Source: Campylobacter anatolicus (GTDB lineage Bacteria; Campylobacterota; Campylobacteria; Campylobacterales; Campylobacteraceae). From it: a stretch of 64,000 bases of DNA. The translations under genes were made by a program, and so were the position numbers. The stretch spans positions 186,001 through 250,000 of the forward strand of contig NZ_JAGSSY010000001.1 of NCBI RefSeq assembly GCF_018145655.1, given 5' to 3'. Positions 28,343 through 36,828 of the stretch are shown here, in pieces. The notes under the pieces were generated by a model. The model searched no databases and was not told the DNA's origin. It was given only the letters and a program-made list of their open reading frames with translations. The stretch's first letter is position 1, and each line of letters begins with the position of its first letter.

Positions 28343-29975
28343 CCACATCCTTTAAATTTGTTTTAAATTTGAGCCTAAAAATAGTAGGATTTTTTGGATT
28401 TATAAGCAAAATATCACCACCTATCTTCTCATTTGCCAATTTTTTACTAAAATAAAGTCCAAGCCCGCTACCAAATTTCTTTGTCGTTTTTGGAGCACTA
28501 AATATTTTTACGTTTTTATCAACTCCAACGCCATTTTCAATCACATCTATAAAACATTGATCATTAAAAAATTTAATATTTAAAAATATATGCCTTTGCT
28601 TAATATCGTCTTTAAATTTTTCCACTAACGCATCTTTGGCATTATGTATCAAAACAATCAAAATTTGTTGTATAATATTTTGCATTTGCCTTACATTTTT
28701 ATCTTTAGTGTCGTTTAGCGTTACGCTAGTATTTGCATAACTAAGCTCAGTATGCATAAGAGTTAAAAGATTTTCTACACTACGACGAATACTAAACTCA
28801 CTTATATTTTCATTGGTATTATAAAAATTTCTAAAAATTTCAGTCGTATCAGCTAATAAAGATATAGACTTTTTACCATTTAAAAGCATATTCTCTAATT
28901 TTTCATTAGTTAGCCTATTTTCACGCTTTAACATAATCAATGCAGATATTATTAATTTTAATGAATTTATAGGTTGAATGATCTGGTGATTTATGCCACT
29001 TATTAGCTCACCTATCTCACCCACCCTACTTTTATGCACTAAAAGCAACTCATACTCGTTTTTACGCCGATTTATCCGTGCATACATAAAGTTATGAGCG
29101 AGATTAGCAAAAGTCGCCAAAGCTATAAATCCAAGTAACAAGATGATAGCATTTTTGCTGATACGATCAAGTAGATGGGCACTCTCTTTTTTATTATCCA
29201 CACCAGCTCCTACATACCAATTTAAGTGTTTTATCGGAGCAAGCGATATAAAATTTGAGCCTATATTTATACTTGTTATGCTCTCTTTTAAAAACTGCTC
29301 TTTAAATTCCTTTTGTATCTCTTGTTTTAGCTTCTCATCGCTCATCGGTGTTAAAATCTCTCCATCATTTGCTATTATAAATGAGTATGAGTTTGATGGT
29401 AAATTAAAGTTTTTAATATTATCAAACAAGCTTTGAGCCTTTACAACTCCACACAAAACAGCTTTAAACTCGCCATTGTAAAAATTTGGAACACAAAAAT
29501 TCAAAGTCCCCTGCTCCAACATCCTATGCTTTGGCATAAAATTCACAGTCGGCATTAGGTTTGTGCTAGTATCAACATACCATATAAGTCCCGATATATA
29601 CGAATAACTCTTTTTAGTTTCCACTCTATCGCCGTTAACCCATATACCGCCACCATCTACTAAAAACTGCACAACATCAAACTCACTAGACATCTCACTC
29701 AGCACTCTTATAAAGCTTTGCACGCTCTCATCGTCTTGCACTATACCAGAACGCTCTATGAGCTTTGAAGCGACAACAAGCGAATCTAATCGCTCATCTA
29801 TCCATTGACTAAACATATTTATGATATTTTCACTATCACTTATCTTATTTTTGTTTGACAGCTCTATCATTGCATTTTTAGCACTCATGTAAGCATTTGC
29901 ACCAAGCATTATGACAAATACACTGGCTATAAAAATGGTGATATAAATTTTTATATTATCGTTTATGCTCTTCAT
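28335..29975 (-). CDS. Cache-domain sensor histidine kinase, TCS copy 1
   Basis: 546 aa. TM1 about 11-30; a periplasmic double-Cache-type sensor (about 35-270, with FVIAN-like SYSFIIANDGEILTPMSDE and LNWYVGAGVD); TM2 about 275-293. The kinase core has His330 in GINHQIIQPINSLK, an N box (LIVLIHNAKDALVEKF), a G1 box (DVIENGVGVD) and G2 (GSGLGLYFSKKLA). It senses a periplasmic small molecule and phosphorylates the downstream regulator. It is divergent from assT paralogue 3 over 207 bases, so one intergenic region controls both. Ligand unknown. Confidence 0.92.
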   Translation of the reverse strand: MKSINDNIKIYITIFIASVFVIMLGANAYMSAKNAMIELSNKNKISDSENIINMFSQWIDERLDSLVVASKLIERSGIVQDDESVQSFIRVLSEMSSEFDVVQFLVDGGGIWVNGDRVETKKSYSYISGLIWYVDTSTNLMPTVNFMPKHRMLEQGTLNFCVPNFYNGEFKAVLCGVVKAQSLFDNIKNFNLPSNSYSFIIANDGEILTPMSDEKLKQEIQKEFKEQFLKESITSINIGSNFISLAPIKHLNWYVGAGVDNKKESAHLLDRISKNAIILLLGFIALATFANLAHNFMYARINRRKNEYELLLVHKSRVGEIGELISGINHQIIQPINSLKLIISALIMLKRENRLTNEKLENMLLNGKKSISLLADTTEIFRNFYNTNENISEFSIRRSVENLLTLMHTELSYANTSVTLNDTKDKNVRQMQNIIQQILIVLIHNAKDALVEKFKDDIKQRHIFLNIKFFNDQCFIDVIENGVGVDKNVKIFSAPKTTKKFGSGLGLYFSKKLANEKIGGDILLINPKNPTIFRLKFKTNLKDVDD

Positions 29976-30113
29976 TTTTGTATTTTTATGACTTTTAACC
30001 TATTATATAATAAATTTGCATTTTATACTATTTTTTAAATTTGTTTTAATTTTGATATAACTTTTAAGATAAAAGTTTTGTATATAATTGTATAAATTAT
30101 CATAGTTTAAGCT

Positions 30114-30149
30114 CTGTGTCATTAGTTTGGCAGAAAGATAACTTATAAT
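30114..30149 (+). promoter_or_regulatory. Promoter of assT paralogue 3 with 20-bp candidate operator
   Basis: CTGTGTCATTAGTTTGGCAG (30114-30133) ends 10 bases before TATAAT (30144-30149), the same arrangement as upstream of paralogue 2. The -10 box is 33 bases before the start codon. Confidence 0.5.
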
Positions 30150-30182
30150 TTAATAAATTTTTACTACCAATAAGGAGAAATA

Positions 30183-32045
30183 ATGAAAGCAAAAATATTT
30201 CTTTCGTCATTCGTAGCTACGGGTGTGTTAATAAGTGGTTTAAGCACATCAGCCTTAGCTATAGGGGGTACTAGCGGAGCAAAGACAGACTATCAAGTCA
30301 CGGGTAAACTTGGTGGCATATATATGGATCCTTACGAGCTTACACCTTTAAGTGCGATTATCTTAAATGGTGGCTACATCATAAAAGAGGCAAAAGTAAC
30401 CATATTACCAAAACAAGATGGCGTAACTATAAGATACAAAGTAGGTCCGCAAAGCCTAAAAACTTATGGTGGTATCCCAGTAGTAGGGCTTTATGCGGAT
30501 TATCAAAATCAAGTAGAAGTTGAATATACAAAAGTTTTTAAAGGTCAAGATGAAAAGGTAAAAGAGACTTATAATATCACAACTCCGCCATTTTATCAAA
30601 TAAGTGCAGGTTCGGCTGGTAAAGTCGGCAATCCTTTTGTAAGCGTTGAAATTTCAAAAGTAGATCCAGAATTTAAAGATAGGATGTATCTTGTAAATAA
30701 CATACGTGGAAAAACTGCCATAAGAAGCGGAAGCTATGTATGGAACAGCCCAGTAGGCGGTGCAGCTGAATGGAACTATCCATCAAATGCCTTTGTAGTT
30801 GATACAAAAGGTGAGATTAGATGGTATATAAACTCAGACAATTTGCTTGATTATAACAATATTTATAATACTGGCATTATGATGGGGTTTAGGCAAAATT
30901 CAGATGGTGCTTTAAGCTGGGGGTTTGGGCAAAGATATGTTAAATATGACTTTGTAGGGCGTGAAATTTTTAACCGCAGACTTCCTATAGGCTACCAAGA
31001 CTTCTCACATTCAATGGATAATATGCAAAATGGCAACTACCTTTTACGCGTAGCTAGTTCAAATTATAAACGTCCTGACGGAAAAAATGTCCGCACTGTA
31101 CGCGATGTCATAATTGAAGTTGATCATCAGGGCAATGTCGTAGATGAGTGGAGATTATTTGACATACTAGATCAGTATCGTAGTGATGTAGTTAAAGTTC
31201 TAGATCAAGGTGCAGTTTGTCTAAATATAGACGCATCACAAGCAGGGCATACGCTAAGCGAGGAAGATCTAGCTAAAATGGATGCTAGTGATAGTTTTGG
31301 TGACATAGCAGGAACAGGGGCAGGTCGCAACTGGGCTCACGTAAATAGCGTTGATTATGATCCAAGCGATGATAGTATCATCATAAGCTCACGCCATCAA
31401 AATGCTGTTATCAAAATCGGACGCGATAAAAAAGTAAAGTGGATACTTGGCGGCCATAAAGGCTGGAAAGGTGAGTTTGTCTCTAAACTACTTCAACCAG
31501 TTGATAGCAAAGGCAATAAGATCATTTGTGATGACGAGTATACAAAATGTCCAGGCTATACAGATGAAGCTAATGGTGGATTTGACTGGACATACACACA
31601 ACATACAGCATTTAGGATAGATAGCAAGTCTAAAAAGGGCATTGTTTATCTTACCGTCTTTGATAATGGTGATAGTCGTGGCTTTGAACAACCTGCGATA
31701 CCAGATATGAAATACTCTCGTGCAGTTGTGTATAAAGTGGATGAAAAAGCTAAAACTGTTGAGCAAATTTGGGAATATGGCAAAGAGCGTGGCAAGGAGT
31801 GGTATAGTCCAGTAACATCACTAGCAGAGTATCAAGTCGATAAAAACTCAATTATGGTCTATTCAGCCACGGCTGGTATGCAGTTTGATTTTAAAGCTGG
31901 TAAACCACTAAGTGCTCCAAAGCCTGAAATAGATGAGTTTAAATGGGGAGCAACAGAGCCAAGTGTCCAGATGAGATTTACAGGCGTTGGTAGCACGGGC
32001 TATCAAGCAATGCCTATAAATTTTCAAAAGGCATTCGAAAAATAA
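30183..32045 (+). CDS. assT: Periplasmic arylsulfate sulfotransferase, paralogue 3
   Basis: 620 aa, signal peptide about 1-26 (ends SALA). Catalytic set complete: His276, His386, Arg404 and sulfate-accepting His474 (YTQHTAF); disulfide pair Cys449/Cys456. Highly similar to paralogue 2, especially residues 385-540. AAGGAG before the ATG. With the RR-HK pair that follows on the other strand it repeats the gene order of paralogue 2 and its RR-HK pair. Three active-looking copies suggest different substrates or expression conditions. Confidence 0.92.
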   Translation: MKAKIFLSSFVATGVLISGLSTSALAIGGTSGAKTDYQVTGKLGGIYMDPYELTPLSAIILNGGYIIKEAKVTILPKQDGVTIRYKVGPQSLKTYGGIPVVGLYADYQNQVEVEYTKVFKGQDEKVKETYNITTPPFYQISAGSAGKVGNPFVSVEISKVDPEFKDRMYLVNNIRGKTAIRSGSYVWNSPVGGAAEWNYPSNAFVVDTKGEIRWYINSDNLLDYNNIYNTGIMMGFRQNSDGALSWGFGQRYVKYDFVGREIFNRRLPIGYQDFSHSMDNMQNGNYLLRVASSNYKRPDGKNVRTVRDVIIEVDHQGNVVDEWRLFDILDQYRSDVVKVLDQGAVCLNIDASQAGHTLSEEDLAKMDASDSFGDIAGTGAGRNWAHVNSVDYDPSDDSIIISSRHQNAVIKIGRDKKVKWILGGHKGWKGEFVSKLLQPVDSKGNKIICDDEYTKCPGYTDEANGGFDWTYTQHTAFRIDSKSKKGIVYLTVFDNGDSRGFEQPAIPDMKYSRAVVYKVDEKAKTVEQIWEYGKERGKEWYSPVTSLAEYQVDKNSIMVYSATAGMQFDFKAGKPLSAPKPEIDEFKWGATEPSVQMRFTGVGSTGYQAMPINFQKAFEK

Positions 32046-32060
32046 TAACTAATTCATTAC

Positions 32061-32095
32061 TATCTTGGTTTACTCCAAAAGAATAAACCAAGATA
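32061..32095 (+). terminator. Stem-loop terminator after assT paralogue 3
   Basis: Twelve-base-pair perfect stem (32061-32072 with 32084-32095), 11-base loop, followed by TTTTC. Confidence 0.75.
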
Positions 32096-32833
32096 TTTTC
32101 TAAATTTAAATTTTATAAAAACTTCTACAAAACACTCAAGGTCGCCTCACTCAATAAATCCATATCGGCATTTTTAAATTTTATTTTTTTAATATAATGC
32201 TTAAATTTAGCCCTAGCAGATTACATACCAATTAAAAAATTAGGTATTGGATAGGATTTATAGATAAGTATAAGAGTCATAAAGAAGCAAATCTACCTTA
32301 ACCAAAGAAAGCACCGAGTCATTGGGGAACAAAAAGATAAAACAATATTCTGAATTTTTGAAAAAATGATTTAGTTTTAGATTGATAGATTTAAAAAATG
32401 CAAAAAGTCACGCAGGATTAGTTTTTGAAAAAGGCATAATTTGTCATATTAGCAAGTTGGTTATTAAAATCAAATTTTTGAAGTATCTCTTTTACTTTTT
32501 CAAAAAAGCCTTTTAAATACTCTTCAAAGTTTTTCTTTAAATTCTTGTTTATTTATTTCATACTTCAAATACAAATTTTTACTACAACAAAGATAAAACT
32601 TCATCTCTAGCCATTTTAATATTGTGGTTAAATTTCATTGCTCTTTATATCTATTTTATAAATTTGGTTTTTGTGCATAATAATATTATAAAATGCTTCT
32701 TAACTTCTCTGCAAAATTTATCCATTTATTTATCAGAATAAAACTTGTGCACTTTAAGGATTTTAAGACAATCATAACTATTTTAAAAATTTCAGTGTTA
32801 AAATAATCCTACAAATTTATAAATTTTATATTT
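32096..32833. other. Decayed intergenic stretch without an intact gene
   Basis: No frame carries a credible complete gene. On the minus strand a stretch of about 34 sense codons ends at 32418-32420 (EYLKGFFEKVKEILQKFDFN, then NQLANM) and is preceded, one frame away, by another sense stretch; this looks like a frameshifted protein remnant, loosely like the N-terminal region of a type I methylase subunit, but that identity is a guess. The plus strand at 32280-32340 holds another short protein-like reading. It separates paralogue 3 from its RR-HK pair, whereas the equivalent gap after paralogue 2 is only about 100 bases. Confidence 0.5.
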
Positions 32834-33514
32834 TTACGATGAGATCAGTATATATCCGGACTCAGAGACATTTTTAAATTTCACGCCAAGCTCTTTTTTT
32901 AGACGCATAACGGCGTTGTGTATCGCACTTTTACTGACCGATTCGTTTTCGTATACGAACTCTTCTATCATTTCATAGGTAACAAGCTTATTTAAGTTAT
33001 ACGCAAGTAGCCAAAATAGCTTATTTTGCAAAAATGTAAGATAAATCTCATCGCCATTTTTATAAATTTTCTCATTTTTTAATCTTATACTTATCTCATT
33101 GCTTATCTTTATCACCTGTTCATCGCTCTCATATGTGAGTGCTATTATCATCGAACGAAGCTCCTTTATATCAATAGGCTTTTTAAGAAATAGTGCTGCA
33201 CCCTGCTCAACACTCTTTAATAAATTTGTATCAGTGTCATTTGAGGTAAATACGATAATCTTTTGATGTGGCTTAAGTGCTAAGATACGCTTCATCATCT
33301 CAAAGCCATTCATATCAGGCATATGTATATCAGTCATTACGACATCTGGTGATACCTTGCTAAAACACTCAAGCCCAGAGTAGCCGTCATTTGCACCATA
33401 TACTGCACCACAGTAAGGCTTAAGCCCACCTATAAGTAGCTCTAGTGCCATATCATCATCTTCAACTATCAAAACGGATAATTTCGATAAAATTTTTAGT
33501 GTATCATCTGTCAT
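32834..33514 (-). CDS. OmpR-type response regulator, TCS copy 2
   Basis: 226 aa. Receiver with phosphoacceptor Asp62 (MTDIHMP), Thr in IVFTS and switch Lys in LFLKKP; winged-helix C-terminus (LQNKLFWLLAYNLNKLVTYEMI, MRLKKELGVKFKNVSESGYIL). Clearly paralogous to the regulator at 27665. ATG overlaps the kinase stop (ATGA). Differences concentrate in the receiver surface, as expected if the two pairs are insulated from each other. Confidence 0.9.
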   Translation of the reverse strand: MTDDTLKILSKLSVLIVEDDDMALELLIGGLKPYCGAVYGANDGYSGLECFSKVSPDVVMTDIHMPDMNGFEMMKRILALKPHQKIIVFTSNDTDTNLLKSVEQGAALFLKKPIDIKELRSMIIALTYESDEQVIKISNEISIRLKNEKIYKNGDEIYLTFLQNKLFWLLAYNLNKLVTYEMIEEFVYENESVSKSAIHNAVMRLKKELGVKFKNVSESGYILISS

Positions 33515-35160
33515 TTTTTATCCTTTAAATCTATATCAAAACTTAGCTCAAACATGGTTGGATTGACACGATTTATCAATCGCACATCACCATTTATATT
33601 ATCATTAGCAAATTTTTTACCAAAGTAAAGCCCTATGCCATTACCATGTTTTTTTGTCGTTTTTGGTTCGGCAAATATCCGCATACTTAACTCATAGCTC
33701 AAACCATAACCAAAATCACTAACTAAAATATAGCATTTTTTTGTATCAAATTTAGCATCTATGATTATCTCACGTTGTGAAATATCTTCGAATTTATCGA
33801 CTAGTGCGTCTTTTGCATTATGTATTAGAATGAGTAAAATTTGTTGTATTATATTTTCTATCTGATTTACTTTTTTATCTTCGAAGTCTTTAAGTATAAC
33901 TGATACATTTGCATATGAAAGCTCTGAATGCACTAGTGTTAAGACATTGATGATACTTTGCCTAATGCCAAATTCACTTATATTTTCACTAGTTTTGTAA
34001 AAATTTCTAAATATATCTATCGTTTTGCTTAAAAGTGCAACCGATCTTGAGCCACTATTTAGCATACTTTTTAGCGTATCATTATCAAGCTTGTTCTCAT
34101 TTTGTAGCATTTGTAGACTTGATATCATAAGCTTAAGTGAATTTACTGGTTGTATAAATTGATGATTTATACCACTTATTAGCTCTCCGATCTCGCCCAC
34201 TCTTGCTTTGTGAGACAGTATTATTTCATACTCTTTTTTACGTTTATTCATAGTGTTATACATAAAGCTATGTAAGAAATTTGACACCGCTACAAGTATG
34301 ATAAATGCTAAAAATAATACAAATGCATTTTTGCTAACTACGTTTAAAAGCTCATTTATCTCCATCTCATTATCCGCTCCAGCACCAATAAACCAATTAA
34401 GCGATGGAATCTCTTCAAGTGAGATAAAATTTGTCCCAAGCACTAGATCGCCTTGCGGATCACCTGTTAAAAACATCTCTTTAAACGATCGCTCTATATC
34501 ATTTTTAAGCTTTTCATTACTCATTGGAGTCAACATCTCACCGCTATGCGTTATCAAAAACGAATATGCATTTGGCGGGAGTTTAAAATTTTTTATATTA
34601 TCAAATATACTTTTTGCCTTTACGATACCGCAAAGCACCGCCACAATCTGGCCGCTTCTGCCTTTATAAGTCGGCACACATAAATTTAGTGTAGGCTCAT
34701 CTAGCAAACTGTGGCGTGGCATAAAATTTATCGTTGGCTTACCGCTATCTTTGGTCTCAGCATACCATATAAGATTATGTCGCTTTGTTACATCATCTTT
34801 TACAGACGTGATGTATTCACCATTTATAAAAATTTTGCCATCATCATACATCAACTGAACCGCATCAAATTCCTTTGCATTTTGTGAAAATATCTTTATA
34901 AATTTTTTGATCTCATTATCATCGCCAACCATCTCGCCATTTTCTATAAATTTAGATGCTCTTTGGAGTGAGTTTATCCGCTCATCTACCCATATACTGA
35001 AGCTTTGCACGATATTTTTACTGATAGTTGCTTTATCTTTATTTGAGAGATCGACAATCTGTGTTTTTGCACTTTGATAGACATTTATTCCAAGCATTAC
35101 CATCAAAACACTGAGTATAACGATGATTGTATAAAATTTTATATTCTCTTGCTCTCTCAC
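33511..35160 (-). CDS. Cache-domain sensor histidine kinase, TCS copy 2
   Basis: 549 aa, same architecture as copy 1: TM1 about 9-27, periplasmic Cache-type sensor to about 275, TM2 about 280-298, then phosphoacceptor His in GINHQFIQPVNSLK, N box (LLILIHNAKDALVDKF) and G2 (GNGIGLYFGKKFA). The G1 motif is DFGYGLS, slightly different from copy 1. Kinase parts are well conserved between copies while the sensor is more divergent, so the ligands may differ. It is followed upstream (on its own strand) by the porin gene's terminator; whether the porin transcript reads through is uncertain. Confidence 0.92.
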   Translation of the reverse strand: MREQENIKFYTIIVILSVLMVMLGINVYQSAKTQIVDLSNKDKATISKNIVQSFSIWVDERINSLQRASKFIENGEMVGDDNEIKKFIKIFSQNAKEFDAVQLMYDDGKIFINGEYITSVKDDVTKRHNLIWYAETKDSGKPTINFMPRHSLLDEPTLNLCVPTYKGRSGQIVAVLCGIVKAKSIFDNIKNFKLPPNAYSFLITHSGEMLTPMSNEKLKNDIERSFKEMFLTGDPQGDLVLGTNFISLEEIPSLNWFIGAGADNEMEINELLNVVSKNAFVLFLAFIILVAVSNFLHSFMYNTMNKRKKEYEIILSHKARVGEIGELISGINHQFIQPVNSLKLMISSLQMLQNENKLDNDTLKSMLNSGSRSVALLSKTIDIFRNFYKTSENISEFGIRQSIINVLTLVHSELSYANVSVILKDFEDKKVNQIENIIQQILLILIHNAKDALVDKFEDISQREIIIDAKFDTKKCYILVSDFGYGLSYELSMRIFAEPKTTKKHGNGIGLYFGKKFANDNINGDVRLINRVNPTMFELSFDIDLKDKK

Positions 35161-35266
35161 AAATATACCTTTATCTTAAAATAGACATTTTATTAAATTT
35201 TATCTTAATTTTTTAGCTTTAGTTTTATCAAGATTATTGTTTGAAAAAGTTTATGCAAGATGATAA

Positions 35267-35300
35267 ATTTTAGGCAGACGAGCCATCATCTACCTAAAAT
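35267..35300 (-). terminator. Terminator of the porin gene
   Basis: Eight-base-pair perfect stem ends (35267-35274 with 35293-35300) extended inward with one mismatch, ten bases after the porin stop codon on the minus strand, with a T-rich 3' side. Confidence 0.6.
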
Positions 35301-35309
35301 TATAAGGGA

Positions 35310-36662
35310 TTATTTGCCAAGTAGATCAAATTTATAAGATAATTTGACCCAAAGTTCGTCATTATCAGTATCTGTTCTCACATTTGACGCGTTATAATTC
35401 TCTCTGTCAAGCTCAGTATATGTGATAGCTACATTTAGACCTTTTACTTGTTGTACGGCATAGTTAGCTACAATCGACCAACCCTCTACATCCATATGTG
35501 TGCCCGCAGCTGTCGAACCAGCTTGAGCTGACGGGGTATCTTGCTCTCCTTTTACATATTGAAGTGATGTTTTAAGTCCATTTACACCGATAGAGCTAAA
35601 GTCATAATCAAGCGTTAGCTTATGTGTATTCATACCAGCATATCCAGTAAAGACATATGGTCCGCGGATAGGTAGCATAGTATACGATGCTGGTCCGTTA
35701 CCAAAACCAAATACAAGTCCATCATCATCGCTAACTGTTGTAAACGCATAACTAAAACCAAATCCATAAAAATCATATATACCAGCTCTAAATCCTAGCA
35801 TATCACCGTCATAAGTTCCTAATGCATTATCTACGCGTGAGCCTTTATACATTGCGTCAAAACCGAGTTTAAAATTACTAACCGGAAGTCTATAATTACC
35901 CTCGACTAAAAATGTATCTACATCTCCTTTTACATCAACAGATCTCTTTATATCAGTTCCTCTAGCATATGCACCTGTGAGCTTTAAGCCAGGGATTGAT
36001 TGATTTATTATAGCACCTGTAAAGATATTATCAAATTTTAAAGCATATGGACCGCTCATACCAGAAACAATAACTCTATCTTTAAATACCGGTGCACCTA
36101 CATCGCTATTAGCACTTCCTTGCATAGCAGTTTTGCTTCTGCCTTGGAATTTATAATACCATCCAGCAAATAATGTAGTATCTGGGATGTCTTTATTTGT
36201 TATACTAAGACCTTCAAAAGCTTCTTTATAGGCACGTGTTGGGTTGCCAGCTACTAGCGGAGATGAGACATACTGGCGTCCAAATTTAATATCAGTTTTG
36301 CCTACACCATACCCTAAAAACAATTCAGAAAGCACAGCACCATTTGCATACCACTCTGTTTTATACATAGTTTTAGCATTTTTCTCTGGGCTTATACTAC
36401 CCCAAGTCTGGCCTGTCAAGCCTATCCTAAATCCATAAAACGGATCGGTAACATACCCCAACTCAGCACCAATACCAAATATATGCTCGTTATTTAATGG
36501 CTTATTAGCAGCAAATTCACTTGTTTGATCTGCATAAGTTGCTTTTAAAGTTGTACTTAGCTTACCATTTGTAAAAGCTTCTGCTAGTGTATCTGCAGCA
36601 TTTGCACTACTTAAGCAACCAAGAGCAACTGCTGTAACTAGACTAAGTCTTCTTAGTTTCAT
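35310..36662 (-). CDS. Outer-membrane porin (OprD/Campylobacter MOMP-like)
   Basis: 450 aa with a Sec signal peptide (about 1-22, ANA-AD) and alternating amphipathic strands rich in Gly and aromatic residues; the C-terminus ends in the strand LWVKLSYKFDLLGK. N-terminal LAEAFTNGKLSTTLKATYAD is typical of the OprD-like porins of Epsilonproteobacteria. Forms a water-filled channel in the outer membrane. Adjacent to TCS copy 2 and in the same direction, so it may belong to the sulfotransferase region, for example to admit sulfate esters; this is inference. Confidence 0.85.
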   Translation of the reverse strand: MKLRRLSLVTAVALGCLSSANAADTLAEAFTNGKLSTTLKATYADQTSEFAANKPLNNEHIFGIGAELGYVTDPFYGFRIGLTGQTWGSISPEKNAKTMYKTEWYANGAVLSELFLGYGVGKTDIKFGRQYVSSPLVAGNPTRAYKEAFEGLSITNKDIPDTTLFAGWYYKFQGRSKTAMQGSANSDVGAPVFKDRVIVSGMSGPYALKFDNIFTGAIINQSIPGLKLTGAYARGTDIKRSVDVKGDVDTFLVEGNYRLPVSNFKLGFDAMYKGSRVDNALGTYDGDMLGFRAGIYDFYGFGFSYAFTTVSDDDGLVFGFGNGPASYTMLPIRGPYVFTGYAGMNTHKLTLDYDFSSIGVNGLKTSLQYVKGEQDTPSAQAGSTAAGTHMDVEGWSIVANYAVQQVKGLNVAITYTELDRENYNASNVRTDTDNDELWVKLSYKFDLLGK

Positions 36663-36730
36663 TATAAACTCCTTATAAAATTTAAGTAATTATTCTATTT
36701 TAAAATCAATACAATAACGCTTTGCTATGT

Positions 36731-36736
36731 ATTATA
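36731..36736 (-). promoter_or_regulatory. -10 box of the porin gene
   Basis: TATAAT on the minus strand within TATGATATAATAC, about 70 bases upstream of the porin start, leaving a moderately long AT-rich leader with an AAGGAG site. Confidence 0.45.
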
Positions 36737-36828
36737 TCATACAAATTTTGATTTTTATATGCTAGTTTATAAATTTAAGCAAAAATATACTAAAATCTCA
36801 CAAAAATTATACGCAAAGAGCTATTTAA

